DNA of 64,000 nt from Hymenobacter sp. 15J16-1T3B (GCF_020711235.1 NZ_JAJFAV010000015.1:86426-150425), one strand, 5' to 3'. Counted from the first letter of the stretch, positions 51,244 through 60,837 are shown. The notes: a model not told the origin generated them from the letters alone. A program made the numbers and translations.

Positions 51244-52002
51244 ATGCATACCTCGCAAAAACTCGCCGGCAAAGTAGCCCTCATTACGGGCGGTACCAGC
51301 GGCATTGGCCTCGGCGCGGCCAAGGCTTTCGTCGCCGAAGGCGCCTACGTATTCATCACCGGGCGCCGGCAGGCCGAGCTTGACGCGGCCGTGGAGCAGC
51401 TCGGCACCTCGGCCGCCGGCATCCGCAGCGACGTCACCAATCCGGCCGACCTCGACCGGCTGTTTGCCACCATCCAGGCGCAGAAAGGCCAGCTCGACGT
51501 GCTCTTCACCAACGCCGGCGGCGGCGAGTTTGCCCCGCTGGGCAGCATCACCGAGGCGCATTTCGACAGCACCTTCGACCTGAACGTGAAGGCCACGCTG
51601 TTTACGGTGCAGAAAGCCCTGCCCGTGCTGCGCGACGGAGCTTCGGTTATCCTGATGGCTTCTACGGCCGGCTCCACGGGCAGCCCCAACTTCAGCGTGT
51701 ACAGCGCCTCCAAGGCCGCCGTGCGCTCCTTTGCCCGCACCTGGACGCTCGACCTGCAGGCGCGCCGCATCCGCGTTAATGCCATCAGCCCTGGCCCCAT
51801 CGACACCCCCGGCCTGAGCGGCTTGGGCACCGACGAAGCCCAGGCGCAGCAGATTAAGAGCTACCTGGCCAGCACCGTGCCGCTGGGCCGCCTGGGTCAG
51901 CCCGAAGAAGTGGGCAAAGCCCTCGTATTCCTCGCCTCCGACGATAGCAGCTTCGTAGCCGGCACCGAGCTGTTCGTGGACGGCGGCATGGCGCAGGTGT
52001 AG
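51244..52002 (+). CDS. SDR family oxidoreductase
   Basis: A 252-residue classical short-chain dehydrogenase. It has the [12 protein letters not shown] cofactor motif (about 15), NAGGGEF, catalytic Ser in [14 protein letters not shown] (Tyr-x-x-x-Lys), and [11 protein letters not shown] in TGRRQAE after strand 2 suggests NADP(H). The gene lies behind a 400-bp region with a Crp/Fnr-type box, so the neighbouring regulator may control it. The substrate is unknown. Confidence 0.93.
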   Translation: MHTSQKLAGKVALITGGTSGIGLGAAKAFVAEGAYVFITGRRQAELDAAVEQLGTSAAGIRSDVTNPADLDRLFATIQAQKGQLDVLFTNAGGGEFAPLGSITEAHFDSTFDLNVKATLFTVQKALPVLRDGASVILMASTAGSTGSPNFSVYSASKAAVRSFARTWTLDLQARRIRVNAISPGPIDTPGLSGLGTDEAQAQQIKSYLASTVPLGRLGQPEEVGKALVFLASDDSSFVAGTELFVDGGMAQV

Positions 52003-52029
52003 CCGCCCGCCGAAGTAGCTACTCATGGC

Positions 52030-52070
52030 AACGCCGCAGCCGGGCCCTTCCCGGCTGCGGCGTTGGTGTT
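52030..52070. terminator. Terminator after SDR
   Basis: aacgccgcagccggg (52030-52044) pairs with cccggctgcggcgtt (52050-52064), then a T/G-rich run. Confidence 0.8.
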
Positions 52071-52089
52071 TGCAGGCTGCAGCCTAAAG

Positions 52090-52401
52090 CTAAAACTCAA
52101 AGGTCTCGCAGTGCAGCACCGTGGGCTCACACGCGAGGAGGTAGCGCGCATCCTCCGGGTAATACCGCGCCTGCTCGTACTCTTCCCCGGCAAACCGCTT
52201 TATGCTGGCGTAGTCGTTCCAGCGCGTGACCGTCCAGAAGTGGCACACCTCCCCCTCCAGCCGCCGCAGCACCTGCACGCTCAGGTTGCCCGGCGTATTT
52301 TTATAGTCGGCAATGCCGGACCGCTGCAGGTATTCCAAGTAAGCGTCGGCGTGATGGGCGGCCGTGGTGCCGTGCCAGATGCGGGTGATGATGGTGGGCA
52401 T
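52090..52401 (-). CDS. Antibiotic biosynthesis monooxygenase-like (ABM) protein
   Basis: A 103-residue dimeric alpha/beta-barrel-like protein. It begins MPTIITRIWHGTTAAHHADAY (shown in part), with HFWTVTRWNDYASIKRFAG and YYPEDARYLLACEP. Such proteins are small oxygenases or detoxifying enzymes. The partner substrate is unknown. Confidence 0.8.
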   Translation of the reverse strand: MPTIITRIWHGTTAAHHADAYLEYLQRSGIADYKNTPGNLSVQVLRRLEGEVCHFWTVTRWNDYASIKRFAGEEYEQARYYPEDARYLLACEPTVLHCETFEF

Positions 52402-52585
52402 AACGGGCAGTATTGAATGGTCTGGTATTACGCGCAATGGGGCCGGTAAGTCGGCTAACGACTCCCCCGATTGGCCGGTTTTTCCACGTGCCTGCTGCGT
52501 ATTTCCTTTTTCGGCCCGGTGGGCCTGCGTCCTGAGCCGGCCGCACCGAAACGCCCGCCCGCTCCCGCCCGTTAGCCGGCAGACT

Positions 52586-53989
52586 ATGCCTGCTCCCGCC
52601 GTCCGCCTCACCGAAGGCCCCATTCTCCGCACCCTGCTCCGCTTGGCCGTACCCATCGTGCTGGCCAACCTGCTGCAGACCGGCTACCAGCTCGTCGATG
52701 CCTACTGGGTGGGCCGCTTGGGCGCCGCCGCGGTGGCCGCCGTGGCCGTCAGCTTCCCCGTCAACTTCCTGCTTGTGGCCCTGGGCTCGGGCTTTTCGGT
52801 GGCCGGCTCGGTGCTGGTGGCCCGCAACTTCGGTGCCCGCAACCTGCCCATGGTCAACCACGTGGCCGCCCAGTCCTTGGTGCTCACCCTGTCCCTGTCG
52901 CTGCTGCTGGCCGTGGGAGCTTATTTCGCCTCGCCCTTGCTGCTGCGCCTCATCGGCGTCGGGCCCGACATTTTTCCGCTGGCCAACCGCTTTCAGCAGG
53001 TACTTTTCCTCGGCCTGCCCCTGAACTTCGGGTTTCTCATGTTTCAGGCCCTGATGCGCGGCGTGGGCCAGGTGCGCCTGCCGCTCTACATCAACCTGCT
53101 GGCCCTGGCCCTTAATTTCCTGCTCGACCCGCTCTTCATCTACGGCTACGGCCCGGTGCCCGGCCTCGGCGTGGCCGGCGCGGCCTTGGCCACCGTCAGC
53201 ACCCAGGCCCTGTCGGTGGTGCTGGGCTTCGTCGTCATGCTGCGCGGCACCGCCGGGCTGAAGCTCAGCTTCCGCGGCTTCCGCCCCGATACGGAGCTGA
53301 TGCTGCGCGCCTTCCGCCTCGGCGCCCCCTCCTCCATCGATTTATCGGCCCGCGCTCTGGGCTTTTCCATGATGACCATCCTGGCCACTGGCTTTGGCAC
53401 CACCGTGCTGGCCGCCTACGGCATCGGCTCGCGCCTGCTGGCCCTGGGCATCCTCCCGGCCCTGGGCATCTCACTGGCCTGCTCCACGTTGGTGGCCCAG
53501 AACCTCGGTGCCCAGCGCCCCGACCGCGCCCGCCAAACTGCCCGCTACGCCATTGGCACCAGCTTCCTGGGCCTGCTGCTGGTGGGCGGGGCCATATACG
53601 CGGCCGCCCAGCCGCTGGTGCGCTTCTTCCTCGCCGGCGACGAAGCCGTGGCCGCCGAAGCGGTGCAGTTTGTGCGCATCGCCGCCGCCAGCCTCTGCTT
53701 TACCGGCGTGCAACAGTCGGTTTCCGGCTCCCTGCGCGGGGCCGGCAACACCCTGGGTGCCATGCTCCTCACCCTCATCAGCACCTGGGTGCTGCAGTTT
53801 CCCATTGCCTGGTACCTCAGCAGCCACACCGCCCTGGGCTTCCGCGGCCTCTGGTGGAGCTTCGTGGCCAGCAACGTGCTGGCCGCTACGCTGGCCCTGC
53901 TCTGGTTTCTGCGAGGCAGCTTGCAGCAAGCCGACGTGCTCCAGCCGCAAGTGGACGTGGAGGCGGGAGTGGCGGAGGAAGCGGGGTGA
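52586..53989 (+). CDS. MATE family efflux transporter
   Basis: A 467-residue protein with about 12 transmembrane helices in two similar halves. Motifs include GPILRTLLRLAVPIVLANLL, QLVDAYWVGRLGAAAVAAVA and the second-half CSTLVAQNLGAQRPDRA. MATE proteins export cationic drugs or metabolites with Na+ or H+. The ATG at 52586 gives a normal N-terminus. Confidence 0.93.
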   Translation: MPAPAVRLTEGPILRTLLRLAVPIVLANLLQTGYQLVDAYWVGRLGAAAVAAVAVSFPVNFLLVALGSGFSVAGSVLVARNFGARNLPMVNHVAAQSLVLTLSLSLLLAVGAYFASPLLLRLIGVGPDIFPLANRFQQVLFLGLPLNFGFLMFQALMRGVGQVRLPLYINLLALALNFLLDPLFIYGYGPVPGLGVAGAALATVSTQALSVVLGFVVMLRGTAGLKLSFRGFRPDTELMLRAFRLGAPSSIDLSARALGFSMMTILATGFGTTVLAAYGIGSRLLALGILPALGISLACSTLVAQNLGAQRPDRARQTARYAIGTSFLGLLLVGGAIYAAAQPLVRFFLAGDEAVAAEAVQFVRIAAASLCFTGVQQSVSGSLRGAGNTLGAMLLTLISTWVLQFPIAWYLSSHTALGFRGLWWSFVASNVLAATLALLWFLRGSLQQADVLQPQVDVEAGVAEEAG

Positions 53990-54282
53990 GGCGGCGGCCC
54001 AGTTCGGCTGGTTTATGGGCCCCAACGCTACGGTAGTGCTCCGCTCATCAGTGCGCAAGTTTTTTTTTGAACAGGAAGCCGGGGTGAGGCGCACATGAGG
54101 CCTACTATTCGCAGAAGAAACCGCGGTGATGGGCGATAATCCGAGCCGCTTGGACGGCAGTTTCGGCCCGCTACCGCTCCGGCCGCCGGCCCTGGCACCT
54201 GGCTTGCAATTACCCTGGCAAGCGGTTGAATCCTTCGCCGCCTCCACTTCTTCTCCTCCTCTCACCCCAACCTCCACTTGCC

Positions 54283-54621
54283 ATGAAAGCCTCCCTGTTT
54301 TCCTTCGTTGCCGCCCTGGGCCTGTTCGCTGCTTCTGCCTCGGCCTTCGCCGCCCCGAGCGCCGCTCCCTTCAACAACCGCCGCGAAATGAGCCGCTACG
54401 AGCGGGAGCGGGCCGAACGCCTGGAGCGCGAACGGGCCGAACGCGCCCGCCGCGAAGCCGCGGAGCGGCAGCGCCGGTTTGAGCTCGAACGCCAGCGCCA
54501 GCTCGAAGCCCAGCGCCGCCTCGACGCCCAACGTGCCGCCGAACGTGCCCGCTACGAAGCCCAGCACCGCAACGACCGGCACGACGACCACGGCCGCTAC
54601 GACCGCGACTACCGCCGCTAG
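54283..54621 (+). CDS. Small secreted Arg/Glu-rich protein
   Basis: A 112-residue protein with a signal peptide (FSFVAALGLFAASASAFA, cleavage near AFA-APS) followed by a charged single helix with RERAERLERERAERARR-type repeats and a His/Asp-rich end (HRNDRHDDHGRYDRDYRR). The His/Asp tail could bind metal. No family is recognised. A good terminator follows. Confidence 0.65.
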   Translation: MKASLFSFVAALGLFAASASAFAAPSAAPFNNRREMSRYERERAERLERERAERARREAAERQRRFELERQRQLEAQRRLDAQRAAERARYEAQHRNDRHDDHGRYDRDYRR

Positions 54622-54644
54622 GTCGCTTCACGCCTGATTGCCCC

Positions 54645-54676
54645 AAAAAGCCCCGGCCCACCAGCCGGGGCTTTTT
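54645..54676. terminator. Bidirectional terminator
   Basis: aaaaagccccggc (54645-54657) pairs with gccggggcttttt (54664-54676). Confidence 0.9.
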
Positions 54677-54757
54677 GCGCCCTCCCCGGAGTGCCGCACG
54701 CAAGGCAAGGCCGGTATACAGCTCTTAAGCGCATTGTCGAAAGCATAGGGCGTCGCC

Positions 54758-56041
54758 CTACCGCGTCAGCTGGCTTCCCCTCCCCTTTTCGGAGAGGGAG
54801 CTGGGGGGTGAGGCGAACGTGAGGCCGGCCGGCGGCTGCGAGGCTTCGTCTTCCCGCGGTAAAAAGATGCGAAACGTGGTGCCCGCGTCCACGGTGCTGT
54901 CCACCTCCACGCGCCCACCCGCCTGCCGGGCCAGCCGGTTGACCAGGTACAGCCCCATGCCCGTGCCGGCCACTTCCGGGTGAAAGCGGCGAAACAGCTG
55001 AAACAGCTCCCGGCTGTGTCGCTGCAGGTCGATGCCGCGGCCGTTGTCCTGCACCTCCAGCACGGTGGCGTGGGGGGCCCGGGTCGTGCGCACCCGCACC
55101 CGCGGCGGCCGGCCCGGCACGGCGTACTTCAGCGCGTTTGAGAGCAGGTTGTAGAGCAGGCTGTGCAGCCCCGGCCGGGCCATGCGCAGCACCGGCGCGG
55201 CGGCGAAGTCCAGCTCGAAGGTGGCCCCGGCCGGCAGCGGCTGCAAGCTGCGGATGATTTCCTCGGTGAAGGGCTGCAGCGCCACGGGCTCGGCGGGCAT
55301 CTGCTCCAGGGCCCGCTGCAGCTGCACCACCTGCGTCAGCCCGTCGATGGTAGCCAGGATCTGCCCCAGCGCGTCCTCAAACATGCACATCATCTGGGTC
55401 GCCTCCGCGTCGTGGAAGGTGACGGAGCGGCGCAGCTCCTCGAACAGCCCCACCATGTTGTTGATGGGCTGCTTCAAATCGTGCGAGGCCGTGTAGACGA
55501 AGGAATCCAGGTCGGCATTGATGCGGGTGAGCTGCTCGTTTTTGGCCCGCAACTGTTCATTGGCCCGGGCCAGTTGCTCGCGTTGCTCCTCGGCCTGCAC
55601 TTTGGCGCGCAGCAGTTCCTGCTCGTACTTGCGCCGCTCGGTGATGTCGAACAGGCTCACGCGCACGGCCAGCGGCGTGCCGTCGGGCTCGCGCAGCAGC
55701 ACCGCGCTCAGCAGCACCGGCAGGGTGCTGCCGTCGCGGCGGCGCAGCAGGTAGCTCATTTCGCGCACCTGCCCCTGCAGCAGCAGCAGCGGGGCGCAGT
55801 GCGTTTCGTAGTGCACGCGCCCGCCCACCGTCAGCAGCTGCTGCAGGCAGCGGCGGGCCACCAGCTCCTCGCGCCGGTAGCCCAGCCAGCCGAGCAAGGT
55901 TTGGTTCAGCTTTACCAGGGTGCCGTCGGGCAGGCAGGTGCAGTAGCCGCAGGGCGCGTGCTCGTAGAGGTCTTCGAGGTTTTCCTGGGTCAGGCGCAGG
56001 TCCAGAGCGGGCAGCGGCTCCTCGTCTTCGGGCAAATTCAT
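54758..56041 (-). CDS. PAS-domain sensor histidine kinase
   Basis: A 427-residue soluble kinase. The PAS domain (about 20-140) has YEHAPCGYCTCLPDGTLVKLN and FDITERRKYEQEL. A coiled coil follows, then HisKA with His in YTASHDLKQPINNM (about 200), and HATPase with LLSNALKYA, VQDNGRGIDL and GTGMGLYLVNRL. There is no transmembrane segment. The start is 2 bp after the stop of the RsbQ-like gene, so they are translationally linked. In Bacillus, RsbQ works with the PAS phosphatase RsbP; here a PAS kinase takes that place. Confidence 0.92.
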   Translation of the reverse strand: MNLPEDEEPLPALDLRLTQENLEDLYEHAPCGYCTCLPDGTLVKLNQTLLGWLGYRREELVARRCLQQLLTVGGRVHYETHCAPLLLLQGQVREMSYLLRRRDGSTLPVLLSAVLLREPDGTPLAVRVSLFDITERRKYEQELLRAKVQAEEQREQLARANEQLRAKNEQLTRINADLDSFVYTASHDLKQPINNMVGLFEELRRSVTFHDAEATQMMCMFEDALGQILATIDGLTQVVQLQRALEQMPAEPVALQPFTEEIIRSLQPLPAGATFELDFAAAPVLRMARPGLHSLLYNLLSNALKYAVPGRPPRVRVRTTRAPHATVLEVQDNGRGIDLQRHSRELFQLFRRFHPEVAGTGMGLYLVNRLARQAGGRVEVDSTVDAGTTFRIFLPREDEASQPPAGLTFASPPSSLSEKGRGSQLTR

Positions 56042-56043
56042 GG

Positions 56044-56856
56044 CTACGGGCGGGGCGCAGCGCCCAGAAAGTGGTCGATGGCGGCAATGGTGGGCGCGGG
56101 CGCGCTCAGGTGCGGACAGTGGCCGGAGGTGTCGAGCACTACCAGCTCGCTGCCGGGCAGCTGCCGGTGCAGGTATTGACCCACCTGCACCGGGGCAATA
56201 ACGTCGTGGGCGCACTGCAGGATGAGGGCGGGCGTGCGCAGCCGCGGCAGGTCGGCGCGGTTGTCGCCTAGGAAGGTCACGCGGGCGAAGTGCCGGGCAA
56301 TGGCCGGATCGGTGCGGCAGAAGCTGTCGGTCAGCTCCCCGGCCAGCTCGGGCCGCTCCGGGTGGCCCATGATGACCGGCGCCATGGCCCCCGACCAGCC
56401 CAGGTAGTTGGCGTCCATCGCGTCGAGCAGCTCCTCGATGTCGGCCCGCTCGAAGCCGCCCACGTAGCCCGCGTCGTTGAGGTAGCGCGGCGAGGGCGCC
56501 ACCAGCACCAGCCGCTCCACCAGGGCGGGCGCGGCAATGGCCGCCAGCACCGCAATCATGGCGCTGACGGAGTGGCCTACCAGCACCACCCGCGGCAAGG
56601 CCAGCGCCTGCAGCACTTCCAGCACGTCGTCGGCGTGGGCCTGCAGCGAGGCGTAGCGGGCGGGGTCGTAGGCCGCCAGCTCGGAGCCGCCCGCGCCCAC
56701 CAAATCGAGCAATACCACGCGGTAGCGGTCCTCGAAAGCCGGTGCCACCAAGCGCCACATGCGCTGGTCGCAGCCGAAGCCGTGGATGAACACCAGGGCC
56801 ACGGTCCCGGTCCCGCTTACCGAGACGTTGTTGCGCGTGAGGGCACTCGTTGCCAT
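56044..56856 (-). CDS. RsbQ-like alpha/beta hydrolase
   Basis: A 270-residue hydrolase of RsbQ/KAI2/D14 type. It starts RNNVSVSGTGTVALVFIHGFG, then CDQRMWRLVAPAF, DLVGAGGSELAAYDP, nucleophile VGHSVSAM (Ser about 96), YVGGFERADIEELLDAM and base His in DTSGHCPHLSAP. These hydrolases bind small hydrophobic ligands and signal through a partner. The partner is the PAS kinase that starts 2 bp downstream. Confidence 0.92.
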   Translation of the reverse strand: MATSALTRNNVSVSGTGTVALVFIHGFGCDQRMWRLVAPAFEDRYRVVLLDLVGAGGSELAAYDPARYASLQAHADDVLEVLQALALPRVVLVGHSVSAMIAVLAAIAAPALVERLVLVAPSPRYLNDAGYVGGFERADIEELLDAMDANYLGWSGAMAPVIMGHPERPELAGELTDSFCRTDPAIARHFARVTFLGDNRADLPRLRTPALILQCAHDVIAPVQVGQYLHRQLPGSELVVLDTSGHCPHLSAPAPTIAAIDHFLGAAPRP

Positions 56857-57026
56857 TTCTACTGCTCCCGGCTCGTGGTGATGTTAGCGGCCTGGCTGAC
56901 CCAAGATAGGGGTTATCCGCCGCACGTTCTGCGGGTAGTTGGGCCGTGGCCGGGCATCCCGGCCACGGCCCAGCCGTAAGACCGACGAAGCGCCCGCACC
57001 TTTCCCGGCACCAACGCTCCGCCCGT

Positions 57027-57782
57027 ATGAACGCTAAGCTGCTCGCGGCCACCGCCCTTGGCCTGCTCCTGCTCCTTCGCCCCGCCGCCCAGGCCCAGGA
57101 CCTCGGCGGCGCCCTCGACCTGGGCCAGCTCGGCCAAAGCCTGGCCCTGAGCGCAGCCATCAACGCCGACGCCGAGCGGCGGGCCAAGGAAATGGGCATC
57201 CGCCTCGACCACTCGAAAGCCGGCAGCCAAACGGCGACTACCGGCGCCGGTGCCGCCCGCCTGCGCTACACCGCCACGCCCGCCCTGCGCCGCCAGACCG
57301 TCGACAACCTGGCCCGGCGCTTGCAGGCCCGCAGCCCGGCCCAGGCGCAGGCCCTGCGCACCAGCTTCGGCCCCGGCGGCCCGGCCGATTACGCCCGGCT
57401 CTACACCGCCGGCCTGCCGGGCTCGGGCTTTCAGGACAACGACGCGGCCTCATCCCTGGCCTCGTTTCTGGAAGTGGCCTACGTAGTCGTCAACGACCTG
57501 CGCGACACCAAGGCCCTTACCCCGGCCGTCGACCAGGGCTTGCGCCAGCAAGTGGCGGGCCTGCTCAGCCAAAACGCCGCCGCCAAGAGCCCGGCCCAAC
57601 TGGCCCAGCTCGGGGAGGAAATGAAGCTGCAAACCGTGGTGCTGATGGCTGGCTGGCAGGAAAGCCTCAAATCCGGCCAGGCGGCAGCCTTCCGCGGCAA
57701 CATCGCCCAAAGCTTCCGCTCCCAGTTTGGCCTCGACCTCACCCAGGTCCGTCTCACCGAAAACGGCTTCGTGCCCAAATAG
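57027..57782 (+). CDS. Secreted hypothetical protein
   Basis: A 251-residue protein with a signal peptide (LLAATALGLLLLLRPAAQAQ, cleaved near residue 23). The mature part is helical, with ASSLASFLEVAYVVVNDLRD then GLRQQVAGLLSQN, and SQFGLDLTQVRLTENGFVPK-like end. I cannot assign a family with confidence. It is monocistronic and divergent from the RsbQ-like gene. Confidence 0.65.
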   Translation: MNAKLLAATALGLLLLLRPAAQAQDLGGALDLGQLGQSLALSAAINADAERRAKEMGIRLDHSKAGSQTATTGAGAARLRYTATPALRRQTVDNLARRLQARSPAQAQALRTSFGPGGPADYARLYTAGLPGSGFQDNDAASSLASFLEVAYVVVNDLRDTKALTPAVDQGLRQQVAGLLSQNAAAKSPAQLAQLGEEMKLQTVVLMAGWQESLKSGQAAAFRGNIAQSFRSQFGLDLTQVRLTENGFVPK

Positions 57783-57974
57783 CGCCGGCTCCTTTTGGCG
57801 CGACGCCGGCTGCCCGGGTAGCTTAGTCCTGTCTCTTTGCCGAGGTGGGTTGTGTAGGCTTGTGAAGCCTTCGGCCGAGTGCTAGTGGCAGGTATTTGTT
57901 CGTTCGGAGGCAGACGAGCGGACCCTGCGCGAAGCATCTGGGGCGCTTCCCAACTCGTGTAATCCTCACCATCC

Positions 57975-58012
57975 ACACGCGGGATGTCTCGACTGCCCCC
58001 CCCGGCAGGACG
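57975..58012. repeat. Degenerate half copy of repeat family B in a 460-bp gap
   Basis: acacgcgggatgtctcgact (57975-57994) then ggcaggacgg matches the right end of the family B repeats. The rest of the gap 57783-58242 holds no gene that I can support. Confidence 0.6.
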
Positions 58013-58121
58013 GCTTGGTTAGCCTGTTCGACCACGCCCGGGAGGTGCTACGCGTAGCGGCGGCCTGATTGAGCGCCCCGGATGGCGGCGGTATTTTTTT
58101 GCTGGACTACTTACGCAACCC

Positions 58122-58150
58122 GGGCGGCCCGACGCACTGTCGGGCCGCCC
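58122..58150. terminator. GC-rich hairpin, probable terminator of the SDR gene
   Basis: gggcggcccga (58122-58132) pairs with tcgggccgccc (58140-58150). No U-tract is present. Confidence 0.5.
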
Positions 58151-58242
58151 AGGTTATCAGCGGTGCTCAACGGCAAGAGCTGCGACCAGTCCGTCCGGCT
58201 TTCCCGCTTGGGTTGATCGGCGGAGCGGCCGTGCGTGGTGCG

Positions 58243-59244
58243 CTAGGGCATGCCTTTGCCGCCGGCCGCGCCGTAGACTTGCCCGGTAGAGTAGCTGGCC
58301 TGCGGGTCGGCCAGCTGCACGTAGATGGAGGCCAACTCCACTGGCTGCCCCGGCCGGCCCATGGGCGTGTCGCCGCCGAACTTCACCAGCTTTTCCTGGG
58401 TGGCGCCGCCGCTCACCTGCAGGGGCGTCCAGATGGGCCCGGGGGCCACGCCGTTGACGCGGATGCCCTTGGGGGCGAGCTGCTTGGCCAGGGAGCGAAC
58501 GTAGTTAGTGGTAGCGGCCTTGGTCTGGGCGTAGTCGTAGAGGTCGGGCGAGGGGTCGGTAGCCTGCTCGGAGGTGGTGCCGATGATGCAGGAGCCCGGC
58601 TTGAGGTGGGGCAGCGCGGCCTTGATAATCCAGAACGGGGCGTAGATGTTGGTTTTCATCGTCGCGTCGAAGTCCTCGGTGCTCAGGTCCAAAATGGACT
58701 GGCGCTGCTGCTGCCGCCCGGCGTTGCTGACCACGATGTCGAGTCCGCCGAGCTGGCGCACGGTTTCGTCGACCAGCCGCTTGCAAAACGCCTCGTCGCG
58801 TAGGTCGCCGGGAATGGCCACGCCCTTCTGCCCGGCGGCTTTGATGAGGGCAATAACTTCCTTGGCGTCGGCTTCTTCGGCCGGCAGGTAGTTGATGGCC
58901 ACATCGGCGCCCTCGCGGGCGTAGGCAATGGCGGCGGCGCGGCCCATGCCCGAGTCGCCGCCCGTAATCAGGGCCTTGCGCCCCTTGAGGCGGCCCGAGC
59001 CCTTGTAACTTTTCTCGCCGTGGTCGGGTTTGGGCTCCATTTGGCCGGCCAGCCCGGGCCAGGGCTGCTGCTGGCTCTTAAACGGCGGCTTGGGGTATTT
59101 TTTGGTGGGGTCTTCCAACGGATCGGCGGCGGCGCTGCCGGTTTCGGGGGCCCCGAATACCGGGCCGACGGCCGCCACGGCCAAGCTGGCGCTCAGCCCG
59201 CTGATAACCTGGCGGCGGCTGAGCTTGTGTTCTTCGTTCATCAT
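58243..59244 (-). CDS. SDR family oxidoreductase with Tat-like signal
   Basis: A 333-residue SDR of the YghA-like group. The N-terminus has a twin-arginine motif SRRQVISGLSASLAVAAVG (about 9-27), then a linker with QQPWPGLAGQMEPKPDHGE. The core has ALITGGDSGMGRAAAIAYAREGA, NAGRQQQ, IIGTTSE, YAQTKAA and GVAPGPIWTPLQ. In place of the usual active-site SS the sequence has TTSE. Start is ATG 59244 or the next codon. Confidence 0.9.
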   Translation of the reverse strand: MMNEEHKLSRRQVISGLSASLAVAAVGPVFGAPETGSAAADPLEDPTKKYPKPPFKSQQQPWPGLAGQMEPKPDHGEKSYKGSGRLKGRKALITGGDSGMGRAAAIAYAREGADVAINYLPAEEADAKEVIALIKAAGQKGVAIPGDLRDEAFCKRLVDETVRQLGGLDIVVSNAGRQQQRQSILDLSTEDFDATMKTNIYAPFWIIKAALPHLKPGSCIIGTTSEQATDPSPDLYDYAQTKAATTNYVRSLAKQLAPKGIRVNGVAPGPIWTPLQVSGGATQEKLVKFGGDTPMGRPGQPVELASIYVQLADPQASYSTGQVYGAAGGKGMP

Positions 59245-59439
59245 GGGTTAGATGCGGTTGTGGTGTTGATGCAATGCCTAGCAGCTACGCGGGGCGCCGG
59301 CGTACCGTTGCCCGGGTCCGGCTCCGTGCCACCCGACGTGCCCCGGCCGCGCGCCCGGAGTGGCCCCGGTTGGCCAGCCCTGCCGCCGCTTTCCGGCCGC
59401 GTCCGCGGCGGGGCCGTATCCGCCCGGCCCCTGCCCCCG

Positions 59440-59447
59440 TACCTTGC
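59440..59447 (+). promoter_or_regulatory. Candidate -7 box TACCTTGC
   Basis: TAnnTTTG-like box 24 nt before the GTG start of purU at 59472; it supports that start. Confidence 0.55.
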
Positions 59448-59471
59448 AGCTCACCTCTTGCTTTCTTCGCC

Positions 59472-60326
59472 GTGCCCCCAGCTGCCCCCGCGCCCGCGCC
59501 CTACCTGCTCATCCGCTGCCCCGACGAGCCGGGGCTGATTTACCGCATCACCGGCGTGCTCTTCCGCCACGGCCTGAACATCGTGCGCAACGACGAGTTC
59601 GTGGAGCAGTCCGGGCCCACGTTTTTCATGCGCACCGAGCTGACGGGCACCATCGAGGCCGAACCGCTGCTGCGGGAGCTGCGCGCGGCCCTGCCCGCGG
59701 CCGCCGACGTGCATCTCGGCGACCCGCGCCCCAAGGACATCGTGGTGCTGGCCACCAAGGAGCACCACTGCCTGAGCGAGTTGTTGGTGCGCCACGCCTT
59801 CGGGGAGCTGGGCGCCCGCATCCGGGCCGTCATCAGCAACCACGCCGTGCTCGGGCCCCTCACCGAGCAGTTTGGCGTGCCCTACCACTACGTGAGCCAC
59901 GAGGGCCTGAGCCGCCCGGCCCACGAGGCCGCCATCCGCGCCGTGCTCGACTCCTACCAGCCCGAGTACGTGGTGCTGGCCAAGTACATGCGTATTCTCT
60001 CGCCCGAGTTCGTCGCCCCCTACGCCGACCGGCTTATCAACATCCACCACTCTTTTCTGCCGGCCTTCGTGGGGGCCAGCCCCTACGCCCAGGCCTACGA
60101 GCGGGGCGTGAAAATCATCGGCGCCACGGCCCACTTCGTCAACGACGACCTGGACCAGGGGCCCATCATCACCCAGGGCGTGATGCCCATCGACCACAGC
60201 CAGAGCGCGGCCGATATGGCCCAAGCCGGCCGCGACGTGGAAAAAATTGTGCTGGCCCGGGCCCTGCGGCTGGTGTTTACGGAGCGCGTGTTCGTGCACC
60301 GCAACAAGACCATCATTTTCGAATAA
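59472..60326 (+). CDS. purU: Formyltetrahydrofolate deformylase
   Basis: A 284-residue PurU. The N-terminal ACT domain (about 8-85) has YLLIRCPDEPGLIYRITGVLF. The C-terminal formyltransferase-like domain has IRAVISNHAVLGPLTEQFGVPYHY (in part), VLAKYMRILSPEFV, INIHHSFLPAFVGASPYAQAY and IGATAHFVNDDLDQGPII, with catalytic Asn, His and Asp. It makes formate for purine synthesis and one-carbon balance. The frame is open further upstream, but GTG 59472 fits both family length and promoter. Confidence 0.94.
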   Translation: MPPAAPAPAPYLLIRCPDEPGLIYRITGVLFRHGLNIVRNDEFVEQSGPTFFMRTELTGTIEAEPLLRELRAALPAAADVHLGDPRPKDIVVLATKEHHCLSELLVRHAFGELGARIRAVISNHAVLGPLTEQFGVPYHYVSHEGLSRPAHEAAIRAVLDSYQPEYVVLAKYMRILSPEFVAPYADRLINIHHSFLPAFVGASPYAQAYERGVKIIGATAHFVNDDLDQGPIITQGVMPIDHSQSAADMAQAGRDVEKIVLARALRLVFTERVFVHRNKTIIFE

Positions 60327-60351
60327 CCCACTGACAATCTGCCCCTGCGCC

Positions 60352-60386
60352 CCGAAAAGCCCCGGCCGCAGGTCGGGGCTTTTCGG
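60352..60386. terminator. Rho-independent terminator after purU
   Basis: ccgaaaagccccg pairs with cggggcttttcgg around gccgcaggt. Confidence 0.85.
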
Positions 60387-60759
60387 TTAGTGGCCCGCCC
60401 GGCTGCAAGGGTAGCGGGGCTTTGCCTCCCGGCGGCCGGCTTGTTTTTTGCGGGCTGGCACACCAGGGGCTGCCCCGGAGCGTTGTGCTTCCTGGCTTGG
60501 CCGCGGGCCGTGCGTTGCTACCTATCCACGTTACGTTTCACTGCTTGTCGACATTCTTACCTGCCGAATCCCGTCCGGTTGCGTGCTGCGGGCCCCACCG
60601 GCACCGAACCGGGGCGCCGACGCTGCGCCCGGCGCTTGCTGCTACCGCCTCCGCCAAAACTGCACCGGCTATAAGGGCCGGCTCTACGTGATGCGCGGGC
60701 ATTAAACCTGCGCGCCGCATTGGCATCTACCCCACTACATCTTTCTCGCCCTACCCGCT
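60387..60759. other. Intergenic region without supported genes
   Basis: Short open frames are present on both strands, but none has a recognisable start context or protein-like composition. A -7-like TACATCTT lies at 60736-60743, in front of the tiny frame at 60760. Confidence 0.4.
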
Positions 60760-60837
60760 ATGAACACGTTACGCATCTTTCTGCTAATTCTGCTTACCGC
60801 CGCCTGGGCCCTGGCCCGCACCGTATTCGGGCGCTAA
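60760..60837 (+). CDS. Possible 25-residue membrane peptide
   Basis: ATG 60760 to TAA 60837 encodes MNTLRIFLLILLTAAWALAR plus five residues. It is a single hydrophobic helix with basic ends. A -7-like box lies upstream. Only position and composition support it. Confidence 0.3.
   Translation: MNTLRIFLLILLTAAWALARTVFGR

Noticed and set aside
52003..52089. Riboswitch between SDR and ABM genes
   Set aside because: The only structure is a simple symmetrical terminator hairpin.
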